From NCBI GenBank assembly GCA_001303665.1, contig LJUF01000128.1:1-8481 (forward strand): DNA of 8,481 nucleotides. Reading direction: 5' to 3'. The number at the start of each line of letters is the position of its first letter. Within the stretch, counting starts at the first letter, position 1. The DNA comes from Phycisphaerae bacterium SM23_33. GTDB lineage: Bacteria > Planctomycetota > Phycisphaerae > SM23-33. The translations under genes were made by a program, and so were the position numbers. The notes below the pieces were generated by a model that was not told the DNA's origin, made no database searches, and worked only from the letters and a program-made list of their open reading frames with translations. This document shows, one piece after another, positions 1 to 6,626 of the stretch.

Positions 1-3000
1 GCTGTCGGGGATGACGGTGTGGTCAAGGTGGAGATCGACACGGCCGTGGCCAAGGCCATCTACGGCGACACCGACCACAGGTACGACATCACCGCCGAGG
101 TGACCGACAAGAGCCGCCGGACGATCGTCGGCACCGGCAGCGTGCTGGTGGCCCGCAAGCCGTTCAAGGTGTATGCCTGGGTGGACCGCGGGCACTACCG
201 CGTGGGCGACGTCATTCGCGCCAGCTTCCAGGCCAACACGCTCGACAGCAAACCCGTCCAGGGCCAGGGCGAGCTGCGGCTGCTGAAGATCACTTACAAG
301 GACGCCAAGCCGGTCGAGACCGAGGTCCAGAAGTGGAAGCTGGGCACCGACGTCGAGGGCCGGGCCGTCCAGCAGATCAAGGCCTCCGAGGCCGGCCAGT
401 ACCGACTGAGCTATAAGGTCACTGACACGAAGAAGCACACCATCGAGGGCGGGTACGTCTTCGTTATCCGCGGCGAGGGCTTCGACGGCAACGAGTTCCG
501 TTTCAGCGACATCGAGCTGGTCACCGACAAGGGCGAGTACGCCCCCGGCGACAAGGTCAACCTGATGGTCAATGCCGACCGCAGGGACTCCACCGTGCTG
601 CTGTTCGTGCGCCCGGCCAACGGCATCTGCCTGCCCCCGAAGGTGCTGCGGTTGAAGGGCAAGAGCGCCACCCAGGCCATTCAAGTCGTCAAGAAGGACA
701 TGCCGAACTTCTTCATCGAGGCCGTCACCGTCGCCGGCGGCAAGGTCTACACGGAGATGCGAGAGGTGATCGTGCCGCCGGAAAGCCGCGTGCTGAAACT
801 GGCGGTCACCCCCTCCGCTGAGAAGTACAAGCCCGGCGAGCAGGCCAAGGTGGCCGTCAGGCTCACCGACGCCACCGGCGAGCCCTTCGCCGGCTCGCTG
901 GTGCTGAGCATCTACGACAAGGCCGTGGAGTACATCTCCGGCGGCTCCAACGTGCCGGAGATCAGGGAGTTCTTCTGGAAGTGGCGGCGGCATCATCAAC
1001 CGCGGACCCAGACCAGCCTCAGCAAGGGCGGCCGGAACCTGGTGCGGCCCGAGGAGCTGGCGATGCAATTCCTGGGCGTGTTCGGCTACCTGGTGGTGGA
1101 GGAGGCCCCGGAAGAGCAAGCCGCGGCACGCCAGGCAGGCCTGGGCGGGGCGGATCGAGGCGTAGGCAGGCGGGCGGCGCTGAGGGAGGACGCCAATGCG
1201 CTTCAGGCCCCGGCGGCGGCCAAGGCGGCGGCCGAGCCGGAGTTGGCGTTTGCGGCGGAGAAAGACAAGGCCGGCGAGGGCGCCGCCGCCCCTGGGCTCG
1301 TGGAGCCCACCGTCCGCAAGGAGTTCGCCGACACCGCCCTGTGGGTCGGCAAGCTGGACACCAAGGACGGCACCGCCGAGGTCAAGCTGACCATGCCCGA
1401 GAACCTCACCACCTGGAAGACCCGGGTGTGGGCCCTGGGCTCGGGTGCCCGCGTGGGCGAGGCCGCCGTCGAGGTCATCACCACCAAGAACCTGATCCTT
1501 CGCCTCCAGGCCCCGCGATTCTTCGTCCAGAAGGACGAGGTGGTCCTCTCGGCCAACGTGCACAACTACCTCGAGACCAAGAAGAAGGTTCAGGTTGTCC
1601 TGGGGCCGCTTACGAAGTTCCTCAAGGCGACAGCGCAGACGGCTGGGAAGTGCAAGGTAGTGAAGGCAAGCGGCGTCCCGGGTGTAGCAGGATACTACTA
1701 CTGGCAGACGGTGGAGATTCCCGCCGGCGGGGAGAAGCGCGTCGACTGGCGCGTCAGCGTCGTCGAGGAGGGGCAAGTCGATATCACCATGAAGGCCCTC
1801 ACGGACGAAGAGTCCGACGCGATGCAGATGAGCTTCCCCGTGTACGTGCACGGGATGCTCAAGACCGAAAGCTTCTGCGGCGTCATCCGCCTGGACCAGA
1901 ACGTTGCCAGCCTGACGGTCAACGTGCCCAAGGAGCGCCTGCCCGAACAGAGCCGGCTGGAGGTCCGCTACTCGCCCACGCTGGCCATGGCGATGGTGGA
2001 TGCCCTGCCGTACATGGCGGACTACCCCTACGGCTGCACCGAGCAGACCCTCAACCGCTTCCTGCCCACCGTCATCACCCAGAAGGTCCTGCTGAAGATG
2101 GGCGTGGACCTGAAGGACATCAAGGACAAGCTGACCAACCTGAACGCCCAGGAGATCGGTGACGACCGCAAGCGGGCCGAGGACTGGCGCCGGATGGGCT
2201 TCCCGCGAAGCAAGGACGACCGCAACCCCGTCTGGGATGAGGCCAAGCTCCGCGACATGGTCAAGGCGGGGCTGGAGCGGCTGACCAGCATGCAGTGCGC
2301 CGACGGCGGCTGGGGGTGGTGGAGCGGCTGGGGCGAGCGCTCCTGGCCGCACACCACGGCCCTGGTGGTTCACGGCCTCCAGATTGCCCGGCAGAACGAC
2401 GTGGCCCTGGTGCCGGGCGTGCTGGAAAGGGGCGTCGAGTGGCTCAAGCGCTACCAGGCCGCCGAGGTGCAGAAGCTCAAGAACGCCAAGACCCAGACCA
2501 GGCCCTGGAAAGAGATGGCCGACAACCTGGACGCCTTCGTGTACATGGTCCTGGCGGACGAGAAGTCCGACCATGAGGACATGCGCGGGTTCCTGTACCG
2601 CGACCGCAACGACCTGGCCGTCTACACCAAGGCCATGTTCGGCCTGGCCCTGCACAAGATGGGCCACCAGCAGCAGCGCGACATGCTCATCAACAACGTT
2701 GAGCAGTTCCTCGTCCAGGACGACGAGAACCAGACGGCGTACCTGCGGCTGCCGGGGAATAACTGGTGGTGGTGCTGGTACGGCAGCGAGTACGAGGCGC
2801 ACGCCTACTACCTGAAGCTGCTGGCGGCGGTGCAGCCGAAGAGCGAGAAGGCCTCCCGGCTGGTGAAGTACCTGCTGAACAACCGCAAGCACGCCACGTA
2901 CTGGAACAGCACCCGCGACACCGCCCTGGTGGTGGAGGCCTTCGCCGACTACATCCGGGCCAGCGGCGAGGACAAGCCGGACATGACCGTTGAGCTCTGG

Positions 3001-3672
3001 CTGGACGGCAAGCGGGTCAAGCAGGTCAAGGTCAATGCCGACAACCTGTTCACCTTCGACAACAAGCTGGTGCTGGAAGGCCAGGCCGTCACCACCGGAA
3101 AGCACAAGATCGAGATGCGAAGGACCGGCGCCGGCCGGCTGTACTTCAACGCCTACCTGACCAACTTCACCCTGGAAGACCCCATCACCCGCGCCGGCCT
3201 GGAAATCAAGGTCAACCGCAAGTACTACAAGCTGGTCCGTGTTGACAAGGCGGTCAAGGCCGAGGGCGCCCGCGGCCAGGCGGTGGACAGGAAGGTCGAA
3301 AAATACGAGCGCCAGGAGCTGAAGGACCTGGCCCTGCTCAAGAGCGGTGACCTGGTGGAGATCGAGCTGGAGGTCGAGAGCAAGAACGACTACGAGTACA
3401 TCATGTTCGAGGACATGAAGGCCGCCGGCTTTGAGCCCGTCGAGGTCCGCAGCGGCTACAACCGCAACGAGATGGGCGCGTACATGGAGCTGCGTGACGA
3501 GCGGGTGTGCTTCTTCGCCCGGCGATTGGCCCGCGGGCGGCACAGCGTCAGCTACCGCATGCGGGCGGAAATCCCGGGCAAGTTCAGCGCCCTGCCCACC
3601 AAGGCCAGCGCCATGTACGCACCGGAGCTGAAGGCCAACTCCGACGAGATCAAGCTCCGCATTGAGGATTGA
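1..3672 (+). CDS. Bacterial alpha-2-macroglobulin-like protein, 5' end cut off by the window
   Basis: Large envelope protein of the alpha-2-macroglobulin (A2M) family, which traps proteases: cleavage of a bait segment releases a reactive thioester that bonds to the attacker. The frame is open from base 1, so the start, any signal peptide or lipobox, and the first domains lie upstream. Counting codon 1 at base 1, codons ~1-330 are beta-sandwich macroglobulin repeats, with YxPGxxxxxxV-type motifs near codons 180 and 275. Codons ~365-438 are an Ala/Gly/Glu-rich low-complexity stretch at the expected bait position. The A2M core domain follows (DTALWVGKL, codons ~445-535). The thioester motif YGCTEQT has its Cys at codon 679 (bases 2035-2037). 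The helical thioester domain continues with Trp-rich blocks DGGWGWW and NNWWWCW. The last ~95 codons (YEYIMFEDMKAAGFEP... GKFSALPTKASAMYAPE) match the C-terminal receptor-binding-like domain. No PBP1C partner gene is in the window. The family call is secure; the protease target is unknown. Confidence 0.93.
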   Translation, partial: AVGDDGVVKVEIDTAVAKAIYGDTDHRYDITAEVTDKSRRTIVGTGSVLVARKPFKVYAWVDRGHYRVGDVIRASFQANTLDSKPVQGQGELRLLKITYKDAKPVETEVQKWKLGTDVEGRAVQQIKASEAGQYRLSYKVTDTKKHTIEGGYVFVIRGEGFDGNEFRFSDIELVTDKGEYAPGDKVNLMVNADRRDSTVLLFVRPANGICLPPKVLRLKGKSATQAIQVVKKDMPNFFIEAVTVAGGKVYTEMREVIVPPESRVLKLAVTPSAEKYKPGEQAKVAVRLTDATGEPFAGSLVLSIYDKAVEYISGGSNVPEIREFFWKWRRHHQPRTQTSLSKGGRNLVRPEELAMQFLGVFGYLVVEEAPEEQAAARQAGLGGADRGVGRRAALREDANALQAPAAAKAAAEPELAFAAEKDKAGEGAAAPGLVEPTVRKEFADTALWVGKLDTKDGTAEVKLTMPENLTTWKTRVWALGSGARVGEAAVEVITTKNLILRLQAPRFFVQKDEVVLSANVHNYLETKKKVQVVLGPLTKFLKATAQTAGKCKVVKASGVPGVAGYYYWQTVEIPAGGEKRVDWRVSVVEEGQVDITMKALTDEESDAMQMSFPVYVHGMLKTESFCGVIRLDQNVASLTVNVPKERLPEQSRLEVRYSPTLAMAMVDALPYMADYPYGCTEQTLNRFLPTVITQKVLLKMGVDLKDIKDKLTNLNAQEIGDDRKRAEDWRRMGFPRSKDDRNPVWDEAKLRDMVKAGLERLTSMQCADGGWGWWSGWGERSWPHTTALVVHGLQIARQNDVALVPGVLERGVEWLKRYQAAEVQKLKNAKTQTRPWKEMADNLDAFVYMVLADEKSDHEDMRGFLYRDRNDLAVYTKAMFGLALHKMGHQQQRDMLINNVEQFLVQDDENQTAYLRLPGNNWWWCWYGSEYEAHAYYLKLLAAVQPKSEKASRLVKYLLNNRKHATYWNSTRDTALVVEAFADYIRASGEDKPDMTVELWLDGKRVKQVKVNADNLFTFDNKLVLEGQAVTTGKHKIEMRRTGAGRLYFNAYLTNFTLEDPITRAGLEIKVNRKYYKLVRVDKAVKAEGARGQAVDRKVEKYERQELKDLALLKSGDLVEIELEVESKNDYEYIMFEDMKAAGFEPVEVRSGYNRNEMGAYMELRDERVCFFARRLARGRHSVSYRMRAEIPGKFSALPTKASAMYAPELKANSDEIKLRIED
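1096..1315 (+). other. Putative bait region of the A2M-like protein (low-complexity segment)
   Basis: This part of the gene encodes a segment rich in Ala, Gly, Glu and Arg, for example AAARQAGLGG and APAAAKAAAEPE. It lies between the last macroglobulin repeat (FFWKWRRHH) and the A2M core domain (DTALWVGKL). Its placement and lack of hydrophobic core match the exposed bait region of the family, and its many Arg and Lys residues would suit trypsin-like proteases. This is a positional inference; bait regions are not conserved enough to identify by motif. Confidence 0.5.
2017..2049 (+). other. Thioester motif of the A2M-like protein
   Basis: Bases 2032-2049 encode GCTEQT, preceded by MADYPY. The Cys (2035-2037) and Gln (2044-2046) of the CxEQ motif form the internal thioester in thioester-containing A2M proteins. 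The motif is intact, so this is a thioester-bearing member and not one of the bacterial paralogues that lost it. Confidence 0.9.
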
Positions 3673-3741
3673 ACGGTTCCGCGTTGCGCGTGCAGCGGGC
3701 GCCGTGGGCGCGAGGTCCGGTCCGCATCGGGCCGGCCGCAG

Positions 3742-3748
3742 AAGGGAG
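3742..3748 (+). promoter_or_regulatory. Ribosome binding site deciding the TTG start at 3758
   Basis: AAGGGAG lies 9 bases before the TTG at 3758. The same frame is open upstream to a TTG at 3662, but that stretch overlaps the A2M stop codon, encodes Arg-rich sequence with no homology, and has no comparable site. The match to the anti-Shine-Dalgarno sequence and the fact that family similarity begins soon after (HVLYLGDW) favour 3758. Confidence 0.55.
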
Positions 3749-3757
3749 AGCCAGTCC

Positions 3758-4096
3758 TTGGCGATCAGGCGCCGATCGAAGAAGAGGCACGTGCTGTACC
3801 TGGGCGACTGGGTCTTCCACATGGGGCCGACGTTCGTCGAAACGCCCTTCAACGTCGTCGAGACCAAGGACGCCGACCTGCACTTCTACGGGCACCGGCT
3901 GGCCCGGGCGCTGCGACCCAAGGCCGAGCTGACCTGCCTGTCCAACTGGGAGCTGTACCGCCTGAAGCCGGGTGAGTTCGAGGCCCGCGGCGGGGCGCGC
4001 CGCTTGAGCGCTGCCTCAGGTCAGCAGCGACCAGTCCGGGGCTTGCTCGGGGTCGGGCAGCGGGCCGGCGGCGTTCCGGATGATGCGGCGCTGTGA
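3758..4096 (+). pseudogene. Truncated glutamine amidotransferase-like protein (PF07090-type), N-terminal fragment
   Basis: From the TTG start, residues 11-75 read as the N-terminus of the class I glutamine amidotransferase-like family often seen in planctomycetes: VLYLGDWVFHMGPTFVETPF, then DLHFYGHRLARAL and NWELYRLKPGEFE. Family members are about 250 residues. Here similarity stops after residue 75 (base 3982) and the frame runs on through 37 unrelated residues to a stop at 4094-4096, overlapping the end of the converging sulfatase gene. The other two plus-strand frames do not resume the family sequence, so a single frameshift does not explain the loss. The nucleophile Cys and the rest of the fold are absent, so activity is not expected. 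It sits 85 bases after the A2M gene on the same strand and was probably co-transcribed with it. Alternatives are a chimeric assembly join or, less likely, a real short protein of 112 residues. Confidence 0.7.
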
Positions 4097-5437
4097 GTCG
4101 AACCACGGCCCGTAGGTTTCGGCGCAGGGGGCAAGGACGTCGTGCCGCTGGGCCATCAGCTCCTTCAGCCGGCGCTCGAGGTCCGCCTGCACGCAAGCGG
4201 CCTGCGGGCTTCCGGCCATGTTCCGCATCTGGAGCGGGTCTTCCTGGAGGTCGTACAGGGCCGCCTTGCCGTTCAGCCAGCGGGCGTAGCTGTACCGCTT
4301 GGTCCGCACGCCGCGCCATTCCGCGCCGTCCTGGAGGTAATCGTAGGTGTTGGTGAAGTTCATTGTCAGGAGGGCGTCCTGCTCGGCCGCGGCGGGGCGC
4401 CCGCGCCAGGCGTCCGACAGATCGCGGCCCTCCACCGTCCGTGGAACGGGCACGTCGCACAGCCGGCACAGGGAGGGGAACAGATCCACGGCGGCCGTAA
4501 GCGCGTCGCACGTCCGCCCGTGTTCGAACACGCCCGGCAGGCGCATCACCAGAGGCACCTTCAACGATTCCTCGTAGGGCGACAGCTTCCGCCAGAACGG
4601 GATGCCCTGGGCGCCGCCTTGCGTGCCGTGGTCCGACGTGAAGACGAGCAGCGTGTTTTCGGCTCGCCCGGCCCGCTCCAGGTACTGCATCAGCTCGCCG
4701 ACCATGTCGTCGAGGGCGAGCGTCATGGCCAGGTAGTGCCGGTAGGCCTGGCGGCAGGGGTCGCGCATCGACTCGGGGACGTTCCCGGGCAGCTCCAGCT
4801 TCTGCGGCAGGCGCTCATAGCAGGCCGCCGGAGCAAAGTCGGAGGCCCCCGTGAAGTGAGGCTGATGCGGCGAGACGAACAGGCAAAAGGGCCGGCCGCC
4901 AACTGCGTCCATGAATTCCATGGCGTACCGGCCCAGGGCCGAGGTCTCGTAGCCCTGCCAGCGATCGTTCCGCCAGTCGCCGACGTTCACCCAGCCGTCG
5001 AAGTACGAGCAGTGGAAATTGTATCCGCGCCAGAACTCGAACCCCAGCCGGTCGCGGCCCTGGGGGACGTAGTCCGGCCCTTCGATCTGTGGGAACGAGC
5101 CCGTGTGCAGGTGCCACTTGCCCACCCAGCCTGTGCCATAGCCGGCGCGGGAGAAGGCGTCGGCGATGCTGATCTCGTCATGCCGCGTGCGGACGAAGTT
5201 GATGACGTGGCCGGTCGTTTGGGGGTGGCGTCCGGTCAGCAGCATGGCCCGGTACGGTGTGCAGACCGGACAGGTGGAAACGGCCTGGGTGAAGACCGTG
5301 CCCTGGCCGGCGAGGCGGTCGATGTTCGGCGTTTCGATCTGCGTCTCGCCGTAAAGGGGCAGGGCGGAGGCTCGAAGCTGATCAGCCAGCACGAACAGGA
5401 TGTTCGGCCGGTCGGGCACTGCCTTTCTCCCTGCCAC
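4016..5437 (-). CDS. Type I (formylglycine-dependent) sulfatase, apparently without signal peptide
   Basis: A 473-residue hydrolase of the alkaline phosphatase superfamily that removes sulfate esters. The N-terminus PNILFVLADQ (residues 11-20) is the usual first strand with metal ligand Asp19; the second acidic position is Gln20, a variant I recall in other family members. The formylglycine motif is CTPYR (residues 59-63), followed by AMLLTGR, so Cys59 should be oxidised by a formylglycine-generating enzyme, which is not in this window. Further active-site elements are GKWHLH (Lys107, His109), SPHQPH (His191, His194), SDHGTQGG (Asp269, His270) and ESLKVPL (Lys293). Ten polar residues precede the first strand, so no signal peptide is visible and a cytoplasmic location is likely, unlike most planctomycete sulfatases. 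The GTG start is supported by GGAGG six bases upstream. It lies downstream of the phosphotriesterase homologue on the same strand, across a 191-base gap. The substrate cannot be told; short sulfated sugars or aromatic sulfates are possible. Confidence 0.93.
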   Translation of the reverse strand: MAGRKAVPDRPNILFVLADQLRASALPLYGETQIETPNIDRLAGQGTVFTQAVSTCPVCTPYRAMLLTGRHPQTTGHVINFVRTRHDEISIADAFSRAGYGTGWVGKWHLHTGSFPQIEGPDYVPQGRDRLGFEFWRGYNFHCSYFDGWVNVGDWRNDRWQGYETSALGRYAMEFMDAVGGRPFCLFVSPHQPHFTGASDFAPAACYERLPQKLELPGNVPESMRDPCRQAYRHYLAMTLALDDMVGELMQYLERAGRAENTLLVFTSDHGTQGGAQGIPFWRKLSPYEESLKVPLVMRLPGVFEHGRTCDALTAAVDLFPSLCRLCDVPVPRTVEGRDLSDAWRGRPAAAEQDALLTMNFTNTYDYLQDGAEWRGVRTKRYSYARWLNGKAALYDLQEDPLQMRNMAGSPQAACVQADLERRLKELMAQRHDVLAPCAETYGPWFDSQRRIIRNAAGPLPDPEQAPDWSLLT

Positions 5438-5443
5438 TAGCGA

Positions 5444-5448
5444 CCTCC
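5444..5448 (-). promoter_or_regulatory. Ribosome binding site of the sulfatase gene, fixing its GTG start
   Basis: On the minus strand GGAGG is followed by six bases and then GTG (5437-5435). This strong match at good spacing supports the GTG as the start. The frame has no better upstream start with similarity to the family. Confidence 0.7.
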
Positions 5449-5469
5449 GAGAATTTCGCGTGGTCAGCC

Positions 5470-5490
5470 GGGCCGCGGCCGACGCGGCCC
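5470..5490. repeat. Inverted repeat (hairpin) upstream of the sulfatase gene
   Basis: GGGCCGC (5470-5476) and GCGGCCC (5484-5490) form a perfect 7-bp stem with a 7-base loop. It sits between the phosphotriesterase homologue and the sulfatase start. No T-run follows on either strand, so it is not a standard intrinsic terminator. It could attenuate or stabilise a transcript. Confidence 0.45.
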
Positions 5491-5500
5491 ATCGCCGGTG

Positions 5501-5528
5501 ATCGTAGCGTATTGACGGTGCCTCGCAA
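5501..5528 (-). promoter_or_regulatory. Possible weak sigma70-like promoter for the sulfatase gene
   Basis: On the minus strand TTGCGA (5528-5523), a 16-base spacer and TACGAT (5506-5501) match four of six consensus bases in each box. It lies about 65 bases before the sulfatase start, between two hairpins. Weak matches like this occur by chance and promoter rules for this lineage are uncertain, so this is only a candidate. Confidence 0.22.
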
Positions 5529-5529
5529 G

Positions 5530-5548
5530 CCTCGGCCCGCGGCCGAGG
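5530..5548. repeat. GC-rich hairpin in the phosphotriesterase-sulfatase gap, possible terminator without T-run
   Basis: CCTCGGCC (5530-5537) pairs perfectly with GGCCGAGG (5541-5548) around a 3-base loop. It lies about 80 bases past the stop of the phosphotriesterase homologue in its direction of transcription. After the stem on the minus strand comes CTTGCG, not a T-run, so it is at best a non-canonical terminator or RNA-stabilising stem. It shares the 10-mer CCGCGGCCGA with the neighbouring hairpin at 5470-5490. Confidence 0.4.
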
Positions 5549-5629
5549 GATGCCCGGTCGTCGGCAGACTCTGGTTCCGGTCGGGCCAGCTCGCCATCAA
5601 AGCCCTCGCCGTATGGGCCCGGTGCGTAT

Positions 5630-6610
5630 CTAATGTTCGTCGAACGTCTCGAAGAGACGCCGCGGGTTGGCGACGAGGTACTTGCTGATCCGCTGCAGCG
5701 ACACGCCGGCCGACATCAGCATGGGCACGGCGTGGGTGATGGCGTAGGCGTACGTCCTCCTGCCGGTTTCGGGATGTTCCTTCTCGGCCTCGTGCCAGAT
5801 CCGCCCGTCCTCCTCGATCGTCCAGTTGGCGTCGATGCTGATGAAGACGTTGTCCCCGTAGCCTTTGCCCTCGAAGTAGTTGATGAGATATAGCATGTCT
5901 TCGAAGGGCGTGTCGAACTCGAAGTCCAAGTTGTTGAATTGGAGGTATCCGGCGGCTCGGGTGACGTCTTCCAGGTAGCGGGCCTCGTCTTCGCGGCTTC
6001 GACCCTCCCAGCCGAATTCGGCCTCGACGTGTGAGTAGAAGGTCGCGGCGATGTTGTCGCCGGCTTGGCGAAGGAGCTCCATCTGCGCCTTCGCCCCGGC
6101 ACAGGCGTGCGTGGCGATGGGGACTTTCAGCTGCTGCTGGACCCGGGCGGCCGCCCGGAAGTTCTTCTTCTCCCACTCGGTCAACTGCGGGCCGGCCGAG
6201 GTCACCTTGATGATTCCGGCCTTGACGCCGGTATCCTCGAAGCCGTCGTAACCGGCGGAGAGGTCCTTGATCATGTGCTCGATCATGGCGTCCTCGTTCA
6301 AGTCGCGGACGGCGTGCGGCGTGCGGCTTTCCAGGTAGGCGCCCGTGGAAAGGATCAGATTGACTTGAGGCACCTTCTCATTCAGCTGCATGATCTTCCC
6401 CACCTCGGGATGAGGGCTCAGATCCACGAGGGTGTTGATGCCCACCTCGGCGGCCTTGCGGGTGAGCGTCGCCTGGTAGTCCATCGCCTTTGTCTCGAAC
6501 TTCTCCGGGATGCGGCCCAAGCCCCCGCCCAGACAGATGTGCTCGTGCACGAGAATGACGCCCAGCTGGTCGGAATCCACCGTTCCCTTTACGGTCTGAA
6601 TGCTTGCCAC
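5630..6610 (-). CDS. Phosphotriesterase-family binuclear metallohydrolase
   Basis: A 326-residue amidohydrolase-superfamily barrel of the phosphotriesterase (COG1735) branch. All expected metal ligands are visible, counting from the GTG start: HEH (His22, His24) in LGVILVHEHI; the bridging, usually carbamylated Lys135 in GIIKVTSAG; His168 in PIATHACAG; His194 in FYSHVEAE; and Asp260 in FISIDANW. The C-terminus RISKYLVANPRRLFE is typical of the family. Despite the name, many members hydrolyse lactones or carboxyl esters, and some characterised ones act on sugar lactones, so lactonase is at least as likely as phosphotriesterase. No signal peptide is present, so it is probably cytosolic. The GTG at 6610 is preferred over a start at 6727 because the extra 39 residues lie inside the upstream gene, have no family similarity, and GGAAGG precedes the GTG by nine bases. 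It starts 16 bases after the ASRT-like gene, so the two are probably one transcript. Confidence 0.92.
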   Translation of the reverse strand: MASIQTVKGTVDSDQLGVILVHEHICLGGGLGRIPEKFETKAMDYQATLTRKAAEVGINTLVDLSPHPEVGKIMQLNEKVPQVNLILSTGAYLESRTPHAVRDLNEDAMIEHMIKDLSAGYDGFEDTGVKAGIIKVTSAGPQLTEWEKKNFRAAARVQQQLKVPIATHACAGAKAQMELLRQAGDNIAATFYSHVEAEFGWEGRSREDEARYLEDVTRAAGYLQFNNLDFEFDTPFEDMLYLINYFEGKGYGDNVFISIDANWTIEEDGRIWHEAEKEHPETGRRTYAYAITHAVPMLMSAGVSLQRISKYLVANPRRLFETFDEH

Positions 6611-6619
6611 GTCGGCGTT

Positions 6620-6625
6620 CCTTCC
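6620..6625 (-). promoter_or_regulatory. Ribosome binding site of the phosphotriesterase-family gene
   Basis: GGAAGG on the minus strand sits nine bases before the GTG at 6610-6608, squeezed into the 16-base gap after the upstream stop codon TAA (6629-6627). It decides between the GTG and a longer in-frame start inside the neighbouring gene. Confidence 0.6.
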
Positions 6626-6626
6626 G

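Noticed and set aside
981..2162. 393-codon plus-strand frame inside the A2M-like gene
   Set aside because: Its product is Gly/Arg/Pro-rich with no domain, as expected from an out-of-frame GC-rich reading; the A2M frame is continuous through it.
3697..3711. GCGCC-GTG-GGCGC hairpin after the A2M stop codon as a terminator
   Set aside because: Only a 5-bp stem with no T-run; it is weak and unremarkable in DNA of this GC content.
4142..5440. Long plus-strand open frame of 432 codons antisense to the sulfatase
   Set aside because: It is a shadow of the sulfatase in GC-rich DNA. It shows no recognisable domain, while the minus-strand frame carries a complete sulfatase active site.
5382..6176. 264-codon minus-strand frame overlapping the phosphotriesterase and sulfatase genes
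   Set aside because: It is an Arg-rich out-of-frame reading overlapping two genes that have clear active-site motifs in other frames.
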